Counted from the stretch's first letter, positions 34,066-44,475 are shown. The stretch is 64,000 nt of DNA from Leptotrichia hofstadii (GCF_007990525.1 NZ_AP019823.1:1550001-1614000), one strand, 5' to 3'. Translations and numbers: made by a program. The notes: generated by a model not told the origin, from the letters alone.

Positions 34066-35712
34066 ATGATTTTGATGATTGACAATTATGATTCGTTTGT
34101 ATTTAATGTTGAGCAATATTTGAAGGAAATGACTGATGATGAAGTTATTACTGTTAGAAATGACGCAATTACAATTGATGATATAAAAAAAATAAATCCT
34201 AGCAAAATAATTTTTTCTCCAGGTCCAAAACATCCAAAGGACAGCGGAATTTGCCTAGAAATTTTAAATAATACTGATGAACTGGGGAATATTCCAATTT
34301 TAGGAATTTGTCTTGGCCATCAGGCAATTGGAATGAATTTTGGCGGGGAAATAAAAAGGCTTGAAAATCCATTACATGGTAAAACTTCAGAAATTACAGT
34401 TTTATCCGAGAATTCTGTATTATTTAAAAACTTGCCAAAAAAATTTAAAGTTATGAGATATCATTCGCTTTATGTTGACAATATTCCAGAAGATCTTGAA
34501 GTTACGGCAAAGTCTGAGGATGGGGTTGCGATGGCTGTGGAACACAAAAGTAAAAATATTTTTGGAATACAGTTCCATCCAGAATCAATTTTTACTGAAT
34601 ATGGAAAAAATATGATACGAAACTTCTTGAATATTGAAGTTTCAGAAACTTTGCAAAATGATGAAAATTCTAAAAATACTAACGAGAAAGGAAACTTTAT
34701 AGATATGAATAAATATTTAAAAAAATTACAGGAAAATATTGCATTGACAGATACTGATTTTCGTCAAATCTGTAAAATTATTGACAGTAAAAATTATGAC
34801 ATTGTACAGCTTGGAGCTTTGCTTGTACTAATTTCGGAAAAAAGCCTTTATCCTGAATCGCTTACAGCATTTGTAAAAAATATTCTGGAATACAGCACAA
34901 CCTTTGAAGATGATTCTGATATGATTGATGTTTGCGGGACTGGTGGCGATGGATTCAAGACAATAAATATTTCTACGGCAGTTGCATTTATTATAGGAGC
35001 AATGGGGGTAAATGTGGCAAAACATGGGAACCGAGCAATCTCGAGTAAAAGCGGAAGCAGTGATGTGCTTGACAAACTAGGAGTACCGCTTGAAAATTCG
35101 CTTGCAAATCAAATTGAAAAACTGCACGTAAAAAACCTTGCTTTCTTTCATGCCCCATTCTTCCACAAATTAGTTGGAGAAGTGCGAGAAGTTAGAAGCC
35201 GTCTTGGAATCAGAACCGTATTTAATATTTTAGGTCCACTGCTTCATCCAAACACAAAATTAAAATACCAATTGGTTGGACTTTACCACGAGCCTGTACA
35301 CAGATTATACGCTGAAACATTACAATTACTGGGAAGAAAACATGCATTAGCTGTTCGTGGAAATGATGGGCTTGATGAAATAACAATTTGTGATGACACT
35401 AAAATTATTGAAGTAAAAGGTGAACAAATTCTCGAATATACAGTATCTCCTGAAAGTTTTAGCTTTAAGCGGGCTTTCCATTCTGAAATTGAAGGCGGAA
35501 CTCCAGAGGAAAATGCTGAAATTTTGGTAAAAATCTTAAAAGGTGAAGAAAAATCAGCAAAATTTGATATTGTCGTATTAAATGCAATGTTCGCACTTTA
35601 TACTGCTGATGTAGTAGATCACCCTGCGAAAGCAAAGGATATGGTTTTGGAGGTGATTGAGAGTGGGAAGGTTTATGAGTTTTATAAAGATTATGTGAAA
35701 ATCACAAAATAA
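34066..35712 (+). CDS. trpGD: Fused anthranilate synthase component II / anthranilate phosphoribosyltransferase
   Basis: A 548-aa bifunctional protein. Residues 1-190 are the glutamine amidotransferase, with SPGPKHPKDSG, the nucleophile Cys82 in GICLGHQ, and His171/Glu173 in FHPES. It supplies ammonia to TrpE. A short linker (191-213) leads to TrpD (214-548), which adds PRPP to anthranilate and shows CGTGGDGFKTINIST and KHGNRAISSKSGSSDVLD. The fusion is like that of E. coli but each half is complete. The ATG directly follows the trpE stop, with AAAGGATG upstream, so translation is coupled. After the gene comes a 123-bp AT-rich gap without a clear terminator. Confidence 0.96.
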   Translation: MILMIDNYDSFVFNVEQYLKEMTDDEVITVRNDAITIDDIKKINPSKIIFSPGPKHPKDSGICLEILNNTDELGNIPILGICLGHQAIGMNFGGEIKRLENPLHGKTSEITVLSENSVLFKNLPKKFKVMRYHSLYVDNIPEDLEVTAKSEDGVAMAVEHKSKNIFGIQFHPESIFTEYGKNMIRNFLNIEVSETLQNDENSKNTNEKGNFIDMNKYLKKLQENIALTDTDFRQICKIIDSKNYDIVQLGALLVLISEKSLYPESLTAFVKNILEYSTTFEDDSDMIDVCGTGGDGFKTINISTAVAFIIGAMGVNVAKHGNRAISSKSGSSDVLDKLGVPLENSLANQIEKLHVKNLAFFHAPFFHKLVGEVREVRSRLGIRTVFNILGPLLHPNTKLKYQLVGLYHEPVHRLYAETLQLLGRKHALAVRGNDGLDEITICDDTKIIEVKGEQILEYTVSPESFSFKRAFHSEIEGGTPEENAEILVKILKGEEKSAKFDIVVLNAMFALYTADVVDHPAKAKDMVLEVIESGKVYEFYKDYVKITK

Positions 35713-35835
35713 TTTTTTGGATATAATTGATAAAATTACTAATTTATATTTTTTATAGATTATAACTGATAAAAATTTAAAAAATATCTTTTTTATTAGT
35801 TGTAAGTATGATAAAATATTTATAGAGGTGATTTT

Positions 35836-37047
35836 ATGATAGAAAGAAAAATTTATTTTGAAAAAATTAAACCCTTTATAGATAAAGATATTATTAAAGT
35901 TTTGACAGGAATTAGGAGAAGCGGTAAATCTGTAATGTTAAAATTGATTATGAAAGAATTGAAAAAAAACGGTGTTGACGAAAATCAATTTATTTATATC
36001 AATTTTGAAAATTTAAGAAATAGACATCTTTGCTATGCGGATACATTGAATGAATATATATTGGAAAAAACAGAAAATATTCAAGAGAAATTCTATTTAT
36101 TTTTGGATGAAATTCAGGAAGTAAAAGAATGGGAAAAGTGTATAAATTCATTAAGAACAGAAGATAAGCAATTTGATATTTATATAACAGGTTCCAACGC
36201 TAAACTATTATCGGGAGAACTTGCAACTTACCTTGCAGGAAGATACGTTGAAATTGAAATTTACCCTTTTTCATTTAAAGAGTTTTGCTCAATATACCAA
36301 AATATAAATAAAAATATTTCAAAAGAAGAAATGTTTGAAAAGTATGTCAAACTAGGTGGGATGCCATTTTTACATAATTTGAATTATGAAGTGGAATCAA
36401 GCATGCAATATTTAAAAGATATATATTCATCAATAATATTAAAAGATATTACTCAAAGAAACAATATAAGAAATACTGAATTATTAGAGCGAATCATCAA
36501 TTACATTGTAATGAACATTGGGAATACATTTTCTGCAAATTCAATTTCAAAATATTTTAAAAGCGAAAATAGAAAAGTTGCAGTAGATACTGTGCTAAAT
36601 TACATAAAAGCCTGTGAAAACGCATTTTTGATTCACAAAGTCCCTCGTTACGAAATACAAGGTAAAGAAGTTCTAAATGTGAGTGAAAAATATTATATTG
36701 CAGACCATGGAATAAGAGAAGCAATTTTAGAAACAAACGAAAGAGATATAAATCAAATTTTTGAAAATATTGTATACATGGAATTATTGCGAAAAGGCTA
36801 TAACATAAAAATCGGAAAATTGAATAATTTAGAAATAGATTTTGTCTGTACAAAAACAAATAATGAAAAAATTTATATTCAGGTAGCATATTTGCTTGCC
36901 TCTGAAGACACTATAAAAAGGGAATTTTTACCATTTGAAAAAATTAATGATAATTATCCCAAATATGTAATTTCTATGGACAGGTTTGATATGTCAAGAA
37001 ACGGTATAAAACATTTAAATATTATTGATTTTTTATTGAAAGACTAA
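35836..37047 (+). CDS. AAA-family ATPase with DUF4143 domain, lodged in the trp operon
   Basis: A 403-aa protein of the AAA_14/DUF4143 type. The P-loop is GIRRSGKS (25-32), Walker B is YLFLDEIQEV, and ITGSNAKLL follows as sensor. The C-terminal DUF4143 region ends with a nuclease-fold-like pattern (NLEIDFVCTK, then IYIQVAY) common in the family. Such proteins are abundant, often mobile and of unknown cellular role. It sits between trpGD and trpC and has no relation to tryptophan synthesis. A -10-like TATGATAAAAT and AGAGGTG precede the ATG. It may have been inserted into the operon. Confidence 0.9.
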   Translation: MIERKIYFEKIKPFIDKDIIKVLTGIRRSGKSVMLKLIMKELKKNGVDENQFIYINFENLRNRHLCYADTLNEYILEKTENIQEKFYLFLDEIQEVKEWEKCINSLRTEDKQFDIYITGSNAKLLSGELATYLAGRYVEIEIYPFSFKEFCSIYQNINKNISKEEMFEKYVKLGGMPFLHNLNYEVESSMQYLKDIYSSIILKDITQRNNIRNTELLERIINYIVMNIGNTFSANSISKYFKSENRKVAVDTVLNYIKACENAFLIHKVPRYEIQGKEVLNVSEKYYIADHGIREAILETNERDINQIFENIVYMELLRKGYNIKIGKLNNLEIDFVCTKTNNEKIYIQVAYLLASEDTIKREFLPFEKINDNYPKYVISMDRFDMSRNGIKHLNIIDFLLKD

Positions 37048-37098
37048 AAAAATTAAAAATATTTATAAATTAAAATTTTGGGAAAGAATGGTGCAAAT

Positions 37099-37473
37099 AT
37101 GATAAAAACTTTATATAAAGAAAAATGTTTGAGGTATTTCATAATCCCAGAAATAATGCTATTATTTATATTTTTCTTCAAATTTTCAATACTAGTATAT
37201 ATAATACTACCTCTTTATGTTATTGAGAGTATATTTGATAATATTTTTTTCAATATTCCATTAATTTGGTTATTATTTAAAATAACAACTATGTATTTTT
37301 GCTCTATAAAGTTTAAAAAAATAAATAAAATTGAAGATGAAGAAAAAAAGAAAAAATACAAAATTAGGTTAAAAATAATAATTTTTTTAGTAAATATAGT
37401 AATTTTCGTTATTTTCACAATACTCTCTACTAATTTAATAAATCAAATTGTTAATACAATATTAAGCTTTTAA
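37099..37473 (+). CDS. Small hydrophobic membrane protein, unknown
   Basis: A 124-aa protein with about three to four membrane helices (IMLLFIFFFKFSILVYI, IPLIWLLFKITTMYF, IIIFLVNIVIFVIFTILS) and a Lys/Glu-rich cytoplasmic loop. I see no family. Very high A/T and Ile/Phe content and a weak ribosome site make it less certain than its neighbours. I use the ATG at 37099; an in-frame TTG at 37078 also exists. It lies between the AAA gene and trpC (17-bp gap). Confidence 0.55.
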   Translation: MIKTLYKEKCLRYFIIPEIMLLFIFFFKFSILVYIILPLYVIESIFDNIFFNIPLIWLLFKITTMYFCSIKFKKINKIEDEEKKKKYKIRLKIIIFLVNIVIFVIFTILSTNLINQIVNTILSF

Positions 37474-37490
37474 ACTACGAAAGGAGAAAT

Positions 37491-38216
37491 ATGGATATTT
37501 TAGAAAAAATAAAAATTAAAAGAGATATACAGCTTGAAGAAGAATTAAAGTCTTTTAAGCAACCATCTTTAAAAAAGGCACTTAATCAAAAAGGAATTCA
37601 GATTATTGGGGAAATTAAGAGAGCTTCTCCATCGAAGGGAAAAATTGCAAAAGATGATTTTGATTTGTTAAAACAGGCACAAAGTTATGTGGATAAAGGA
37701 GTTTCAGCTTTTTCGATATTGACGGAAAAGGAATATTTTAAAGGGGAGAATGATTTTATAAAAGTTGTAAGGGAAAAATTTCCAGAAATGCCGATTTTGA
37801 GGAAAGATTTTATTTATACTCCGTTTCAAGTGGCTCATACTAAATTTTTGGGGGCTTCAGCGATTTTACTGATTGTGAGAATGCTGGATGATAAGACACT
37901 TTTAGAACTTCATAAGCTGGCACAGGATTTGGAAATGGATGTTCTGGTGGAAACTCATGATGAAGAGGAAATAAGAAGAGCTTTGAAGATTCCGAATTTG
38001 GAGATTTTGGGGATAAATAACCGAAATTTGAATACTTTTGAAGTTGATATTAGAACTACGGAAAAACTGATAAATGAAATTCCAAGCGATGTTTTAAAAA
38101 ATTTGACTATTGTAAGTGAAAGTGGATTTTTGTCAAAAGAGGATGTGGAGTATGCAGAAAAATTGAACGTGGATGGACTGTTAATTGGGGAGGCACTTAT
38201 GAAAGGGCTTCTTTAG
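37491..38216 (+). CDS. trpC: Indole-3-glycerol phosphate synthase
   Basis: A 241-aa TIM-barrel enzyme that closes the indole ring from CdRP. The motifs GEIKRASPSKG, FSILTEKEYF, LRKDFI, LVETHDEEE, GINNRNL and SESGF are in order and complete. It is monofunctional and separate from trpF, which follows after 16 bases. AAAGGAG lies before the ATG. Confidence 0.96.
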   Translation: MDILEKIKIKRDIQLEEELKSFKQPSLKKALNQKGIQIIGEIKRASPSKGKIAKDDFDLLKQAQSYVDKGVSAFSILTEKEYFKGENDFIKVVREKFPEMPILRKDFIYTPFQVAHTKFLGASAILLIVRMLDDKTLLELHKLAQDLEMDVLVETHDEEEIRRALKIPNLEILGINNRNLNTFEVDIRTTEKLINEIPSDVLKNLTIVSESGFLSKEDVEYAEKLNVDGLLIGEALMKGLL

Positions 38217-38232
38217 AAAGAAAAATAAATTT

Positions 38233-38958
38233 ATGGAAGGAAAAAAATTGGAGAAAAAAGAAAATAATGTGGCAACTGATGATTTTACAGAAAATACTAC
38301 TAAATTAAAAGTTTGTGGAATTAGAAGCATTACTGAAATTAATGAATTGAAAACTTTGGATATTGACTATTTCGGATGTATTTTTGCAGAAAGTCAAAGG
38401 CAAGTGGATAATGAACTTGCAGCTAAAATTACACGGATTGCGCATAGGCATGGGAAAAAAACTGTTGGGGTATTTGTAAATGCGATGATTGAGAATGTTG
38501 TAAAAATTGTTGAAGAAACAGATATCGATGTCATTCAGCTGCATGGAGATGAGTCAGTGGAATATTGCATGGAACTTACTCAAAAATTAGAAAAATTGTA
38601 CGAAAAAAATTGTTTTAGAAAACGTAAAAACTTCCCTGCTAAAACGAAGCTTTGGAAAGTTTTTGGCGTGACTGATGAACTTCCGAATATTGCTGACTAC
38701 AAGCTATATATTGAATACCCTCTATTTGACGCAAAAGGAGAAAATCGTGGGGGAAATGGAATTGTCTTTGATTGGAGTATTTTAAAAAAATTAGATAAGT
38801 ATTCATTTGTACTGGCTGGAGGGCTTTCGATTGAGAATATTCAAAAAGCGCTTGAGTATAAGCCTGCCATTTTGGATATAAACAGCAAAGTTGAAGTTAA
38901 CAATAGAAAAAGTAAGGAATTAGTTGAAAATGTTGTGAATTTGGTAAAAAAGAAATAA
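38233..38958 (+). CDS. trpF: Phosphoribosylanthranilate isomerase
   Basis: A 241-aa TIM-barrel isomerase converting PRA to CdRP. Motifs are LKVCGIRS with the catalytic Cys, TVGVFVNA, VIQLHGDES, LFDAKGENRGGNG with the catalytic Asp, and FVLAGGLS. It has a ~20-residue polar N-terminal extension and a Lys/Arg-rich insertion around 135. The annotated ATG at 38233 has a poor ribosome site. A TTG at 38248 lies seven bases after GGAAGG and may be the real start. Confidence 0.93.
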   Translation: MEGKKLEKKENNVATDDFTENTTKLKVCGIRSITEINELKTLDIDYFGCIFAESQRQVDNELAAKITRIAHRHGKKTVGVFVNAMIENVVKIVEETDIDVIQLHGDESVEYCMELTQKLEKLYEKNCFRKRKNFPAKTKLWKVFGVTDELPNIADYKLYIEYPLFDAKGENRGGNGIVFDWSILKKLDKYSFVLAGGLSIENIQKALEYKPAILDINSKVEVNNRKSKELVENVVNLVKKK

Positions 38959-38992
38959 TAATTTAAAAAGATTGATATGAAAGGAAAAAAAT

Positions 38993-40240
38993 ATGGAAAA
39001 TAAACATTTTAATGAAAAGGCATATTTTGGGCAATTTGGTGGACAATTTGTACCTGAAACTGCGATGTTTGCTCTATCGGAACTGGAAACTGAATATGAA
39101 AAACTAAAGAATGACAAGGAATTTTTTCAAGAATTTGATAATTTGCTAAAAAATTATGTTGGACGTGAAACTCCGCTCTATTATGCCAAAAATTTGAGTG
39201 AACATTATAACCACGATATTTACTTGAAAAGAGAAGACTTGAACCATACTGGCGCTCATAAAATTAATAATGCGCTTGGGCAAGTTTTACTTGCTAAAAA
39301 AATGGGAAAGAAAAAAGTTATTGCTGAAACCGGGGCTGGACAGCACGGAGTTGCTACTGCTACTGCGGCCGCTCTATTAGGTTTGGAGTGTGACGTTTAC
39401 ATGGGAGCTGTTGACATTGAACGGCAAAAATTAAATGTTTTTAGAATGGAACTTTTAGGTGCGAGAGTTATTTCTATTGAAGATGGGCTTAAAACCTTGA
39501 AGGAAGCGACAACTGCGGCTATTCAGTCTTGGGTTGCAGAGATAGAAACTGTGTTTTATGTAATCGGATCTGTTGTAGGGCCTCATCCCTATCCGACTAT
39601 CGTGCGTGATTTTCAGTCAATTATCGGTTACGAAGCAAAAGCACAGCTGGAGGAACTTGGAAAGCATGCTGATCACGTAATTGCCTGTGTTGGTGGCGGA
39701 AGTAATGCTATTGGTATTTTTAGTGCATTTTTGGAAGACAGCTCGACAAAACTTTATGGAGTCGAAGCTGGAGGATACGGAATTGACACAGATATGCACG
39801 CTGCCACATTGACACTTGGAAAACCTGGAATTATCCACGGAATGAAAACTTATGTTCTTCAAAACAAATACGGACAAATAAGTCCAGTTCACTCAATTTC
39901 CGCTGGACTTGACTATCCAGGAGTAGGTCCTGAACATTCACATCTATTTGATACAAAAAGGGCAACTTACACACCAATTACTGATGATGAGGCAATGAAG
40001 GCGCTAATGCTTGTTACAAGAAAAGAAGGTATTATTCCAGCAATTGAGAGTTCCCATGCGTTAGCCTATCTTGAAAAGTTATGTCCTGCACTTTCTAAAG
40101 ACAAAAGAGAAACTATCGTTGTAAATGTGTCTGGACGCGGAGATAAGGATATGCACACTGTTTTTTCTGTGTTAAAAGATAAGGAAACTGGCGGAAAAAA
40201 TGGAATTTATGAGTTAAATGGAGGTTTAGAAAATGAGTGA
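38993..40240 (+). CDS. trpB: Tryptophan synthase beta chain
   Basis: A 415-aa PLP enzyme that joins indole and serine. Lys90 in [13 protein letters not shown] binds PLP, and the phosphate loop GGGSNAIG and [12 protein letters not shown] are present. Length is normal for TrpB1. The last eight bases overlap the trpA start (ATGAGTGA), so synthesis of the alpha and beta subunits is coupled. AAAGGAA precedes the ATG. Confidence 0.97.
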   Translation: MENKHFNEKAYFGQFGGQFVPETAMFALSELETEYEKLKNDKEFFQEFDNLLKNYVGRETPLYYAKNLSEHYNHDIYLKREDLNHTGAHKINNALGQVLLAKKMGKKKVIAETGAGQHGVATATAAALLGLECDVYMGAVDIERQKLNVFRMELLGARVISIEDGLKTLKEATTAAIQSWVAEIETVFYVIGSVVGPHPYPTIVRDFQSIIGYEAKAQLEELGKHADHVIACVGGGSNAIGIFSAFLEDSSTKLYGVEAGGYGIDTDMHAATLTLGKPGIIHGMKTYVLQNKYGQISPVHSISAGLDYPGVGPEHSHLFDTKRATYTPITDDEAMKALMLVTRKEGIIPAIESSHALAYLEKLCPALSKDKRETIVVNVSGRGDKDMHTVFSVLKDKETGGKNGIYELNGGLENE

Positions 40241-41006
40241 AAAAAAATTAGATAAGAAAATTATTGATATTTTTAGGGAAAAAGAAAAAGTAAACATTGG
40301 TTATATTGTCGCAGGCTATCCAAGTGTTGATTTTACAAAACAATTTTTACAAAATTTGGATAATACAGCTCTTGATATGCTTGAAATCGGAATTCCCTAC
40401 TCCGACCCTCTAGCCGATGGAAAATTAATTTCACACGCTTCATTTCTTGCTTCTGAAGCTGGAGTTACCACCGACACTGTATTTGATTTACTAACAGAAA
40501 CAAAAAATGATATTTCAAAACCTTTAATTTTCTTAATTTATTACAATTTAGTATTTGCTTATGGAATTGACGAATTTATCAAAAAATGCTGCGAAGCTAA
40601 CATTAAAGGTATAATCATTCCAGACTTGCCTTACGAGGAAGCCTTTGAAATGTCGGAAAAACTAAGAGAAAACAATATCGCTCTTATCCCTCTTGTAAGC
40701 GTTACTTCTGGAAACAGAATGAAAAAAATCATCTCTCAAGGTGACGGCTTCATTTATGCAATCGGTTCTCTTGGAGTTACAGGTTCAAAACAAGTTGATT
40801 TACCACGTTTAGAATCTTTTATTAATGAAATTAGAGAAGTTTCAGACTTGCCAGTTTCATTAGGTTTTGGAATAAAAAATAACGATAACGTGAATACGAT
40901 GAGAAAATATGCGGATGGAGTGATTGTAGGAACGAGTATTGTTGAATTTTTAGAGAAAAATGATGTAAATTATTTGATTCAGAAAATTAATGAACTTTTT
41001 AAATAA
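40233..41006 (+). CDS. trpA: Tryptophan synthase alpha chain
   Basis: A 257-aa TIM-barrel subunit that cleaves indole-3-glycerol phosphate and channels indole to TrpB. Catalytic Glu51 ([10 protein letters not shown]) and Asp62 (LADG) are in place, with IIPDLPYEE and the late GFGIKN phosphate loop. GGAGG lies within the end of trpB, eight bases before the ATG. It is the last gene of the operon and a terminator follows. Confidence 0.96.
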   Translation: MSEKKLDKKIIDIFREKEKVNIGYIVAGYPSVDFTKQFLQNLDNTALDMLEIGIPYSDPLADGKLISHASFLASEAGVTTDTVFDLLTETKNDISKPLIFLIYYNLVFAYGIDEFIKKCCEANIKGIIIPDLPYEEAFEMSEKLRENNIALIPLVSVTSGNRMKKIISQGDGFIYAIGSLGVTGSKQVDLPRLESFINEIREVSDLPVSLGFGIKNNDNVNTMRKYADGVIVGTSIVEFLEKNDVNYLIQKINELFK

Positions 41007-41016
41007 GTATTTAGCG

Positions 41017-41045
41017 AAGATGGTCAGAAATGGCTATCTTTTTTA
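41017..41045 (+). terminator. trp operon terminator
   Basis: AAGATGGTC (41017-41025) pairs with GGCTATCTT (41032-41040) through two G-U pairs, followed by TTTTAT. Confidence 0.8.
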
Positions 41046-41160
41046 TAACAAAAAAAAATTAAACAAATAAAATATATTAAATTTATTATAAAAAATCTTT
41101 ATTTTTTTAAATTCTTAAGGTATAATTGAATAAATAATAATATTGATTAAAGGGGAAAAT

Positions 41161-41541
41161 ACGTATATAGGGCGATATCAAGATACTAGAATTGCTTTGG
41201 AGAAAAAATCCAAAGAATTTAAAAATGCTGGAAATATAAAATAAAAGCTGATTATAAAGAAATATCCTTAAATAAAAGTAATGTAAATTTTTTAAAAAAC
41301 ACTTTAGATATTTTTGATGAAATTTATAGTGATATTCTTAAAATTTTAAACGTAGAACAATATAAAAAATAAGGAAAGAAGGTAAAAAATAAAAGATGAA
41401 AAAGATAACAAAACAGATATTTTGAAAAGTATTTCTCCAAAAATAAAATTACTTTTTGAAGAAAATGAACAAAATACTGATTATTTAATACCTTTAGATA
41501 AAAATAACAGTGTAAAATTAGTGAAAGTGCAGGAAAAATAA
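41161..41541 (+). pseudogene. Decayed gene upstream of the ABC-F gene
   Basis: A good ribosome site (AAAGGGG) is followed five bases later not by ATG but by ACG at 41161. The frame then reads plausibly (YIGRYQDTRIALEKKSKEF) to a TAA at 41244. Another frame reads on (KADYKEISLNKSN to VEQYKK), and a third reads KTDILKSISPKIKLLFEEN to a stop at 41541. This looks like a small acidic protein gene that lost its start codon and suffered frameshifts. The original function is not recognisable. Confidence 0.5.
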
Positions 41542-41611
41542 AGTTTTGTAAATGCAGGAATTGAAAATGGTGTAATATCAAACAAAATCAGACTTATGAA
41601 GAGGTGATTTT

Positions 41612-43090
41612 ATGTCGACAATTAAAGTTGAAAACCTTACATTTTCATATTATGGATATGTAAAACCTGTTTTTGAAAATGTATCATTTTCTTTTGATAC
41701 TAGCTGGAAAACAGGGTTAATAGGTAGGAATGGAATTGGAAAGTCAACTCTATTTAAACTGCTTTTAAATCAGGAAACTTATCAGGGTAAAATCAGTAAA
41801 AGTACAGACTTTATTAAATTCCCGCCAAATATAACTGATACTTCAAAATCAGGTATAGAATTATTTAAAGAACTGACATCAAGTGAGGAAGAGTGGAGAT
41901 TATTTAGAGAACTTAATTTGTTAAATGTAGACGAAAATCTTATTCACAGAGAATTTGAAACTCTGTCTAAGGGAGAACAGGCAAAAATCCTTTTAGCTAT
42001 TTTATTTACAAACGAAAATGGATTTTTACTTATTGACGAACCAACGAATCATTTAGATATGGATGGGAGAAAAATTGTAAGCAAATATCTGAAAAATAAA
42101 AAGGGATTTTTACTTATATCCCATGATAGAGATTTTTTAGATGGATGTATCAATCATATTATTTCTATTAACAGAAATACTATTGATGTTCAATCGGGAA
42201 ATTTTACATCATGGTATGAAAATAAAATGATCAAAGATCAGTTTGAAATTAGTCAAAACGAGAGATTAAAAAAGGATATTAAGCGATTAAAGAAAGCTGC
42301 AAAACAAAGTAAAATCTGGTCAGATAAAATTGAAAATACAAAAAATGGAGTAAAAGTATCCGGTGTAAAACCAGACAAAGGGCATATCGGTCATCAGTCT
42401 GCTAAGATGATGAAAAAATCAAAGAATTTGGAAAACAGATACAGCAAGGCCATAAAAGAAAAACAAAACTTATTAAAAGATATTGAGGTAAAGGAAAATT
42501 TGCTGCTACATTCGTTGCATCATCACAAAGAAACTCTAATATCAGTTAATAATTTATCATTATATTATGGAGAAAAACAGATATTAAGTGGTGTAAATTT
42601 CGAGATAAAACAAGGCGACATAGCAGCCATATATGGTTGCAATGGCTGTGGAAAATCAACACTAATTAAAATTTTACTAGGGATCAATCATAATTACACG
42701 GGAGAAGTAAAATTAGCAAGTAATTTAAAACTATCATATATACCTCAAGATACTTCTGATTTAATAGGAAATTTAAATGAGTATATTCAAAAACAAGATA
42801 TTGATGAAACTTTGTTTAAAACAATTCTTAGAAAATTAGATTTTTCAATAGAATTATTTGAAATGGACATGAAAAATTATAGTAATGGACAAAAAAAGAA
42901 AGTATTGATTGCTGCAAGTTTGTCAAAACCAGCTCATTTGTTTATTTGGGATGAGCCAATTAATTATATAGATGTAATATCAAGAATACAGATTGAGGAG
43001 ATTATAAAAAAGTCAACTTTAACTTTAATATTGGTAGAACACGATAAGAGATTTGTTGAAGATGTAGCTAATAAAATAATACAATTGTAG
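41612..43090 (+). CDS. ABC-F ribosome-protection ATPase, Lsa-like
   Basis: A 492-aa protein with two ATPase domains and no membrane segment. NBD1 has GRNGIGKS, the signature LSKGEQAK and LLIDEPTNHLD. NBD2 has GCNGCGKS, YSNGQKKK and FIWDEPINYID. The basic interdomain linker (about 205-310) is the arm that reaches into the ribosome. The replacement of the usual EPTNHLD by WDEPINYID in NBD2 and the start (KVENLTFSYYG) resemble the Lsa group, which protects ribosomes from lincosamides, pleuromutilins and streptogramin A. Resistance is an inference. AGAGGTG lies before the ATG, and a decayed gene lies upstream. Confidence 0.88.
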   Translation: MSTIKVENLTFSYYGYVKPVFENVSFSFDTSWKTGLIGRNGIGKSTLFKLLLNQETYQGKISKSTDFIKFPPNITDTSKSGIELFKELTSSEEEWRLFRELNLLNVDENLIHREFETLSKGEQAKILLAILFTNENGFLLIDEPTNHLDMDGRKIVSKYLKNKKGFLLISHDRDFLDGCINHIISINRNTIDVQSGNFTSWYENKMIKDQFEISQNERLKKDIKRLKKAAKQSKIWSDKIENTKNGVKVSGVKPDKGHIGHQSAKMMKKSKNLENRYSKAIKEKQNLLKDIEVKENLLLHSLHHHKETLISVNNLSLYYGEKQILSGVNFEIKQGDIAAIYGCNGCGKSTLIKILLGINHNYTGEVKLASNLKLSYIPQDTSDLIGNLNEYIQKQDIDETLFKTILRKLDFSIELFEMDMKNYSNGQKKKVLIAASLSKPAHLFIWDEPINYIDVISRIQIEEIIKKSTLTLILVEHDKRFVEDVANKIIQL

Positions 43091-43135
43091 ATGAAATGAA
43101 TAATTAGCAACTAGAAAAAAACTAACACAAGAAGA

Positions 43136-43175
43136 GGTTGTCTTGTATTACCTTATGAGACAACCCCATTTTTTT
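43136..43175 (+). terminator. Terminator after the ABC-F gene
   Basis: GGTTGTCT (43136-43143) pairs perfectly with AGACAACC (43158-43165), followed after three bases by a T-run. It separates this gene from the convergent nspC. Confidence 0.85.
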
Positions 43176-43183
43176 ATTTCAAA

Positions 43184-44371
43184 TTATGACAATCTATTTC
43201 TAAAGTCTTCGTATTCAAATTTTCTAATAACCTCAACTCCACCTTTTTCTGTATAAACTGCAATCACAGGCAAATTTATCCCATTGAAAGTATTCGTCTT
43301 AACCATGCTGTAATGTGCCATATCAGTAAAAATAAGCTTATCTCCCACTTTTACAGGTTCATCAAAGGAATAATCTCCAATTACATCTCCAGCAAGGCAA
43401 GTAGGCCCTCCTAATCTATAAGTGTATTTCTTTTCATTTGGCATTCCTGAGCCGAAAATAAATGGACGGTATGGCATTTCGATTACATCAGGCATATGGC
43501 ACGAAGCCGAAGTATCCATTAATAAAATATCCATCTCATTTTTTGTAATATCTAAAACTTCTGAAACTAAAAATCCTGTATTCAAGGCAACAGCTTCTCC
43601 TGGTTCTAAATACACTTCCACATCATATTTTTCTTTTATGTAATTTATGCATTTTACAAGTTTTTCAATATCATAATCTTCTCTTGTAATGTGATGTCCC
43701 CCACCAAAATTAAGCCATTTCATATTATGCAAATATTTTCCAAATTTTTCTTCAAAAATTCTTAATACATTTTCAAGGGCATCCGAATTTTGTTCACAAA
43801 GTGCGTGAAAATGAAATCCATCCAAACCTTCAAGCTCATTTTCCTTAAAATTTTCAAGTGTTACTCCAAATCTCGAAAATCTTCCCGCTGGATTATAAAT
43901 CTCTGTTTCAACTTCTGAAAATTCTGGATTTAATCTAAGTCCACAGCTAATTTTTTTGCCACTTTTTTTTTCAAATTCCCTTACTCTACTTTTAAATTTT
44001 TTCCATTGATTAAAAGAGTTAAAAACAATATGATTTGTTATCTCCATTATTTCATCAAACTCATCTTCCCTGTAAGACGGATTAAAAATATGAGTTTCCA
44101 ATTTTTTGTTAGGATTTTTTAACTCCATTTCCTCATACCCAAGTCTTGCTTCAAATAGCGAGCTTGCAGTCGTTCCATTTAAATATTCACTAATTAATGG
44201 ATAGAAATAGAACATCGAAAATCCCTTTTGTGCAAGCAATATTTTACATCCTGTTCTATCAATTACACTTTTTAATGTTTCAAGATTTCTTTTTAGCAGC
44301 CTTTCATCAACTATAAAGGCTGGTGTTGGCAAGTTTGTTATATCCATATCCAAATATTTGTTTTTTGACAT
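43184..44371 (-). CDS. nspC: Carboxynorspermidine decarboxylase
   Basis: A 395-aa PLP enzyme of the alanine-racemase-fold decarboxylases. Lys49 in LLAQKGF should bind PLP. Further motifs are FGGGHHIT, LEPGEA, CHMPDVIEMPYRP (with the catalytic Cys) and GPTCLAGD, the set typical of NspC. It makes spermidine or norspermidine from the carboxy-precursor in the cytoplasm. The partner carboxynorspermidine synthase is not in the window. AAAGGAG precedes the ATG. Confidence 0.93.
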   Translation of the reverse strand: MSKNKYLDMDITNLPTPAFIVDERLLKRNLETLKSVIDRTGCKILLAQKGFSMFYFYPLISEYLNGTTASSLFEARLGYEEMELKNPNKKLETHIFNPSYREDEFDEIMEITNHIVFNSFNQWKKFKSRVREFEKKSGKKISCGLRLNPEFSEVETEIYNPAGRFSRFGVTLENFKENELEGLDGFHFHALCEQNSDALENVLRIFEEKFGKYLHNMKWLNFGGGHHITREDYDIEKLVKCINYIKEKYDVEVYLEPGEAVALNTGFLVSEVLDITKNEMDILLMDTSASCHMPDVIEMPYRPFIFGSGMPNEKKYTYRLGGPTCLAGDVIGDYSFDEPVKVGDKLIFTDMAHYSMVKTNTFNGINLPVIAVYTEKGGVEVIRKFEYEDFRNRLS

Positions 44372-44475
44372 TTTTTATCATCTCCTTTTATACTTTACAC
44401 TTCTCTTATCAATATTATAATTCAAATGTATCTAAAATTTATTCCTTATTATATCACACTTTTCTCAAAATCTAT

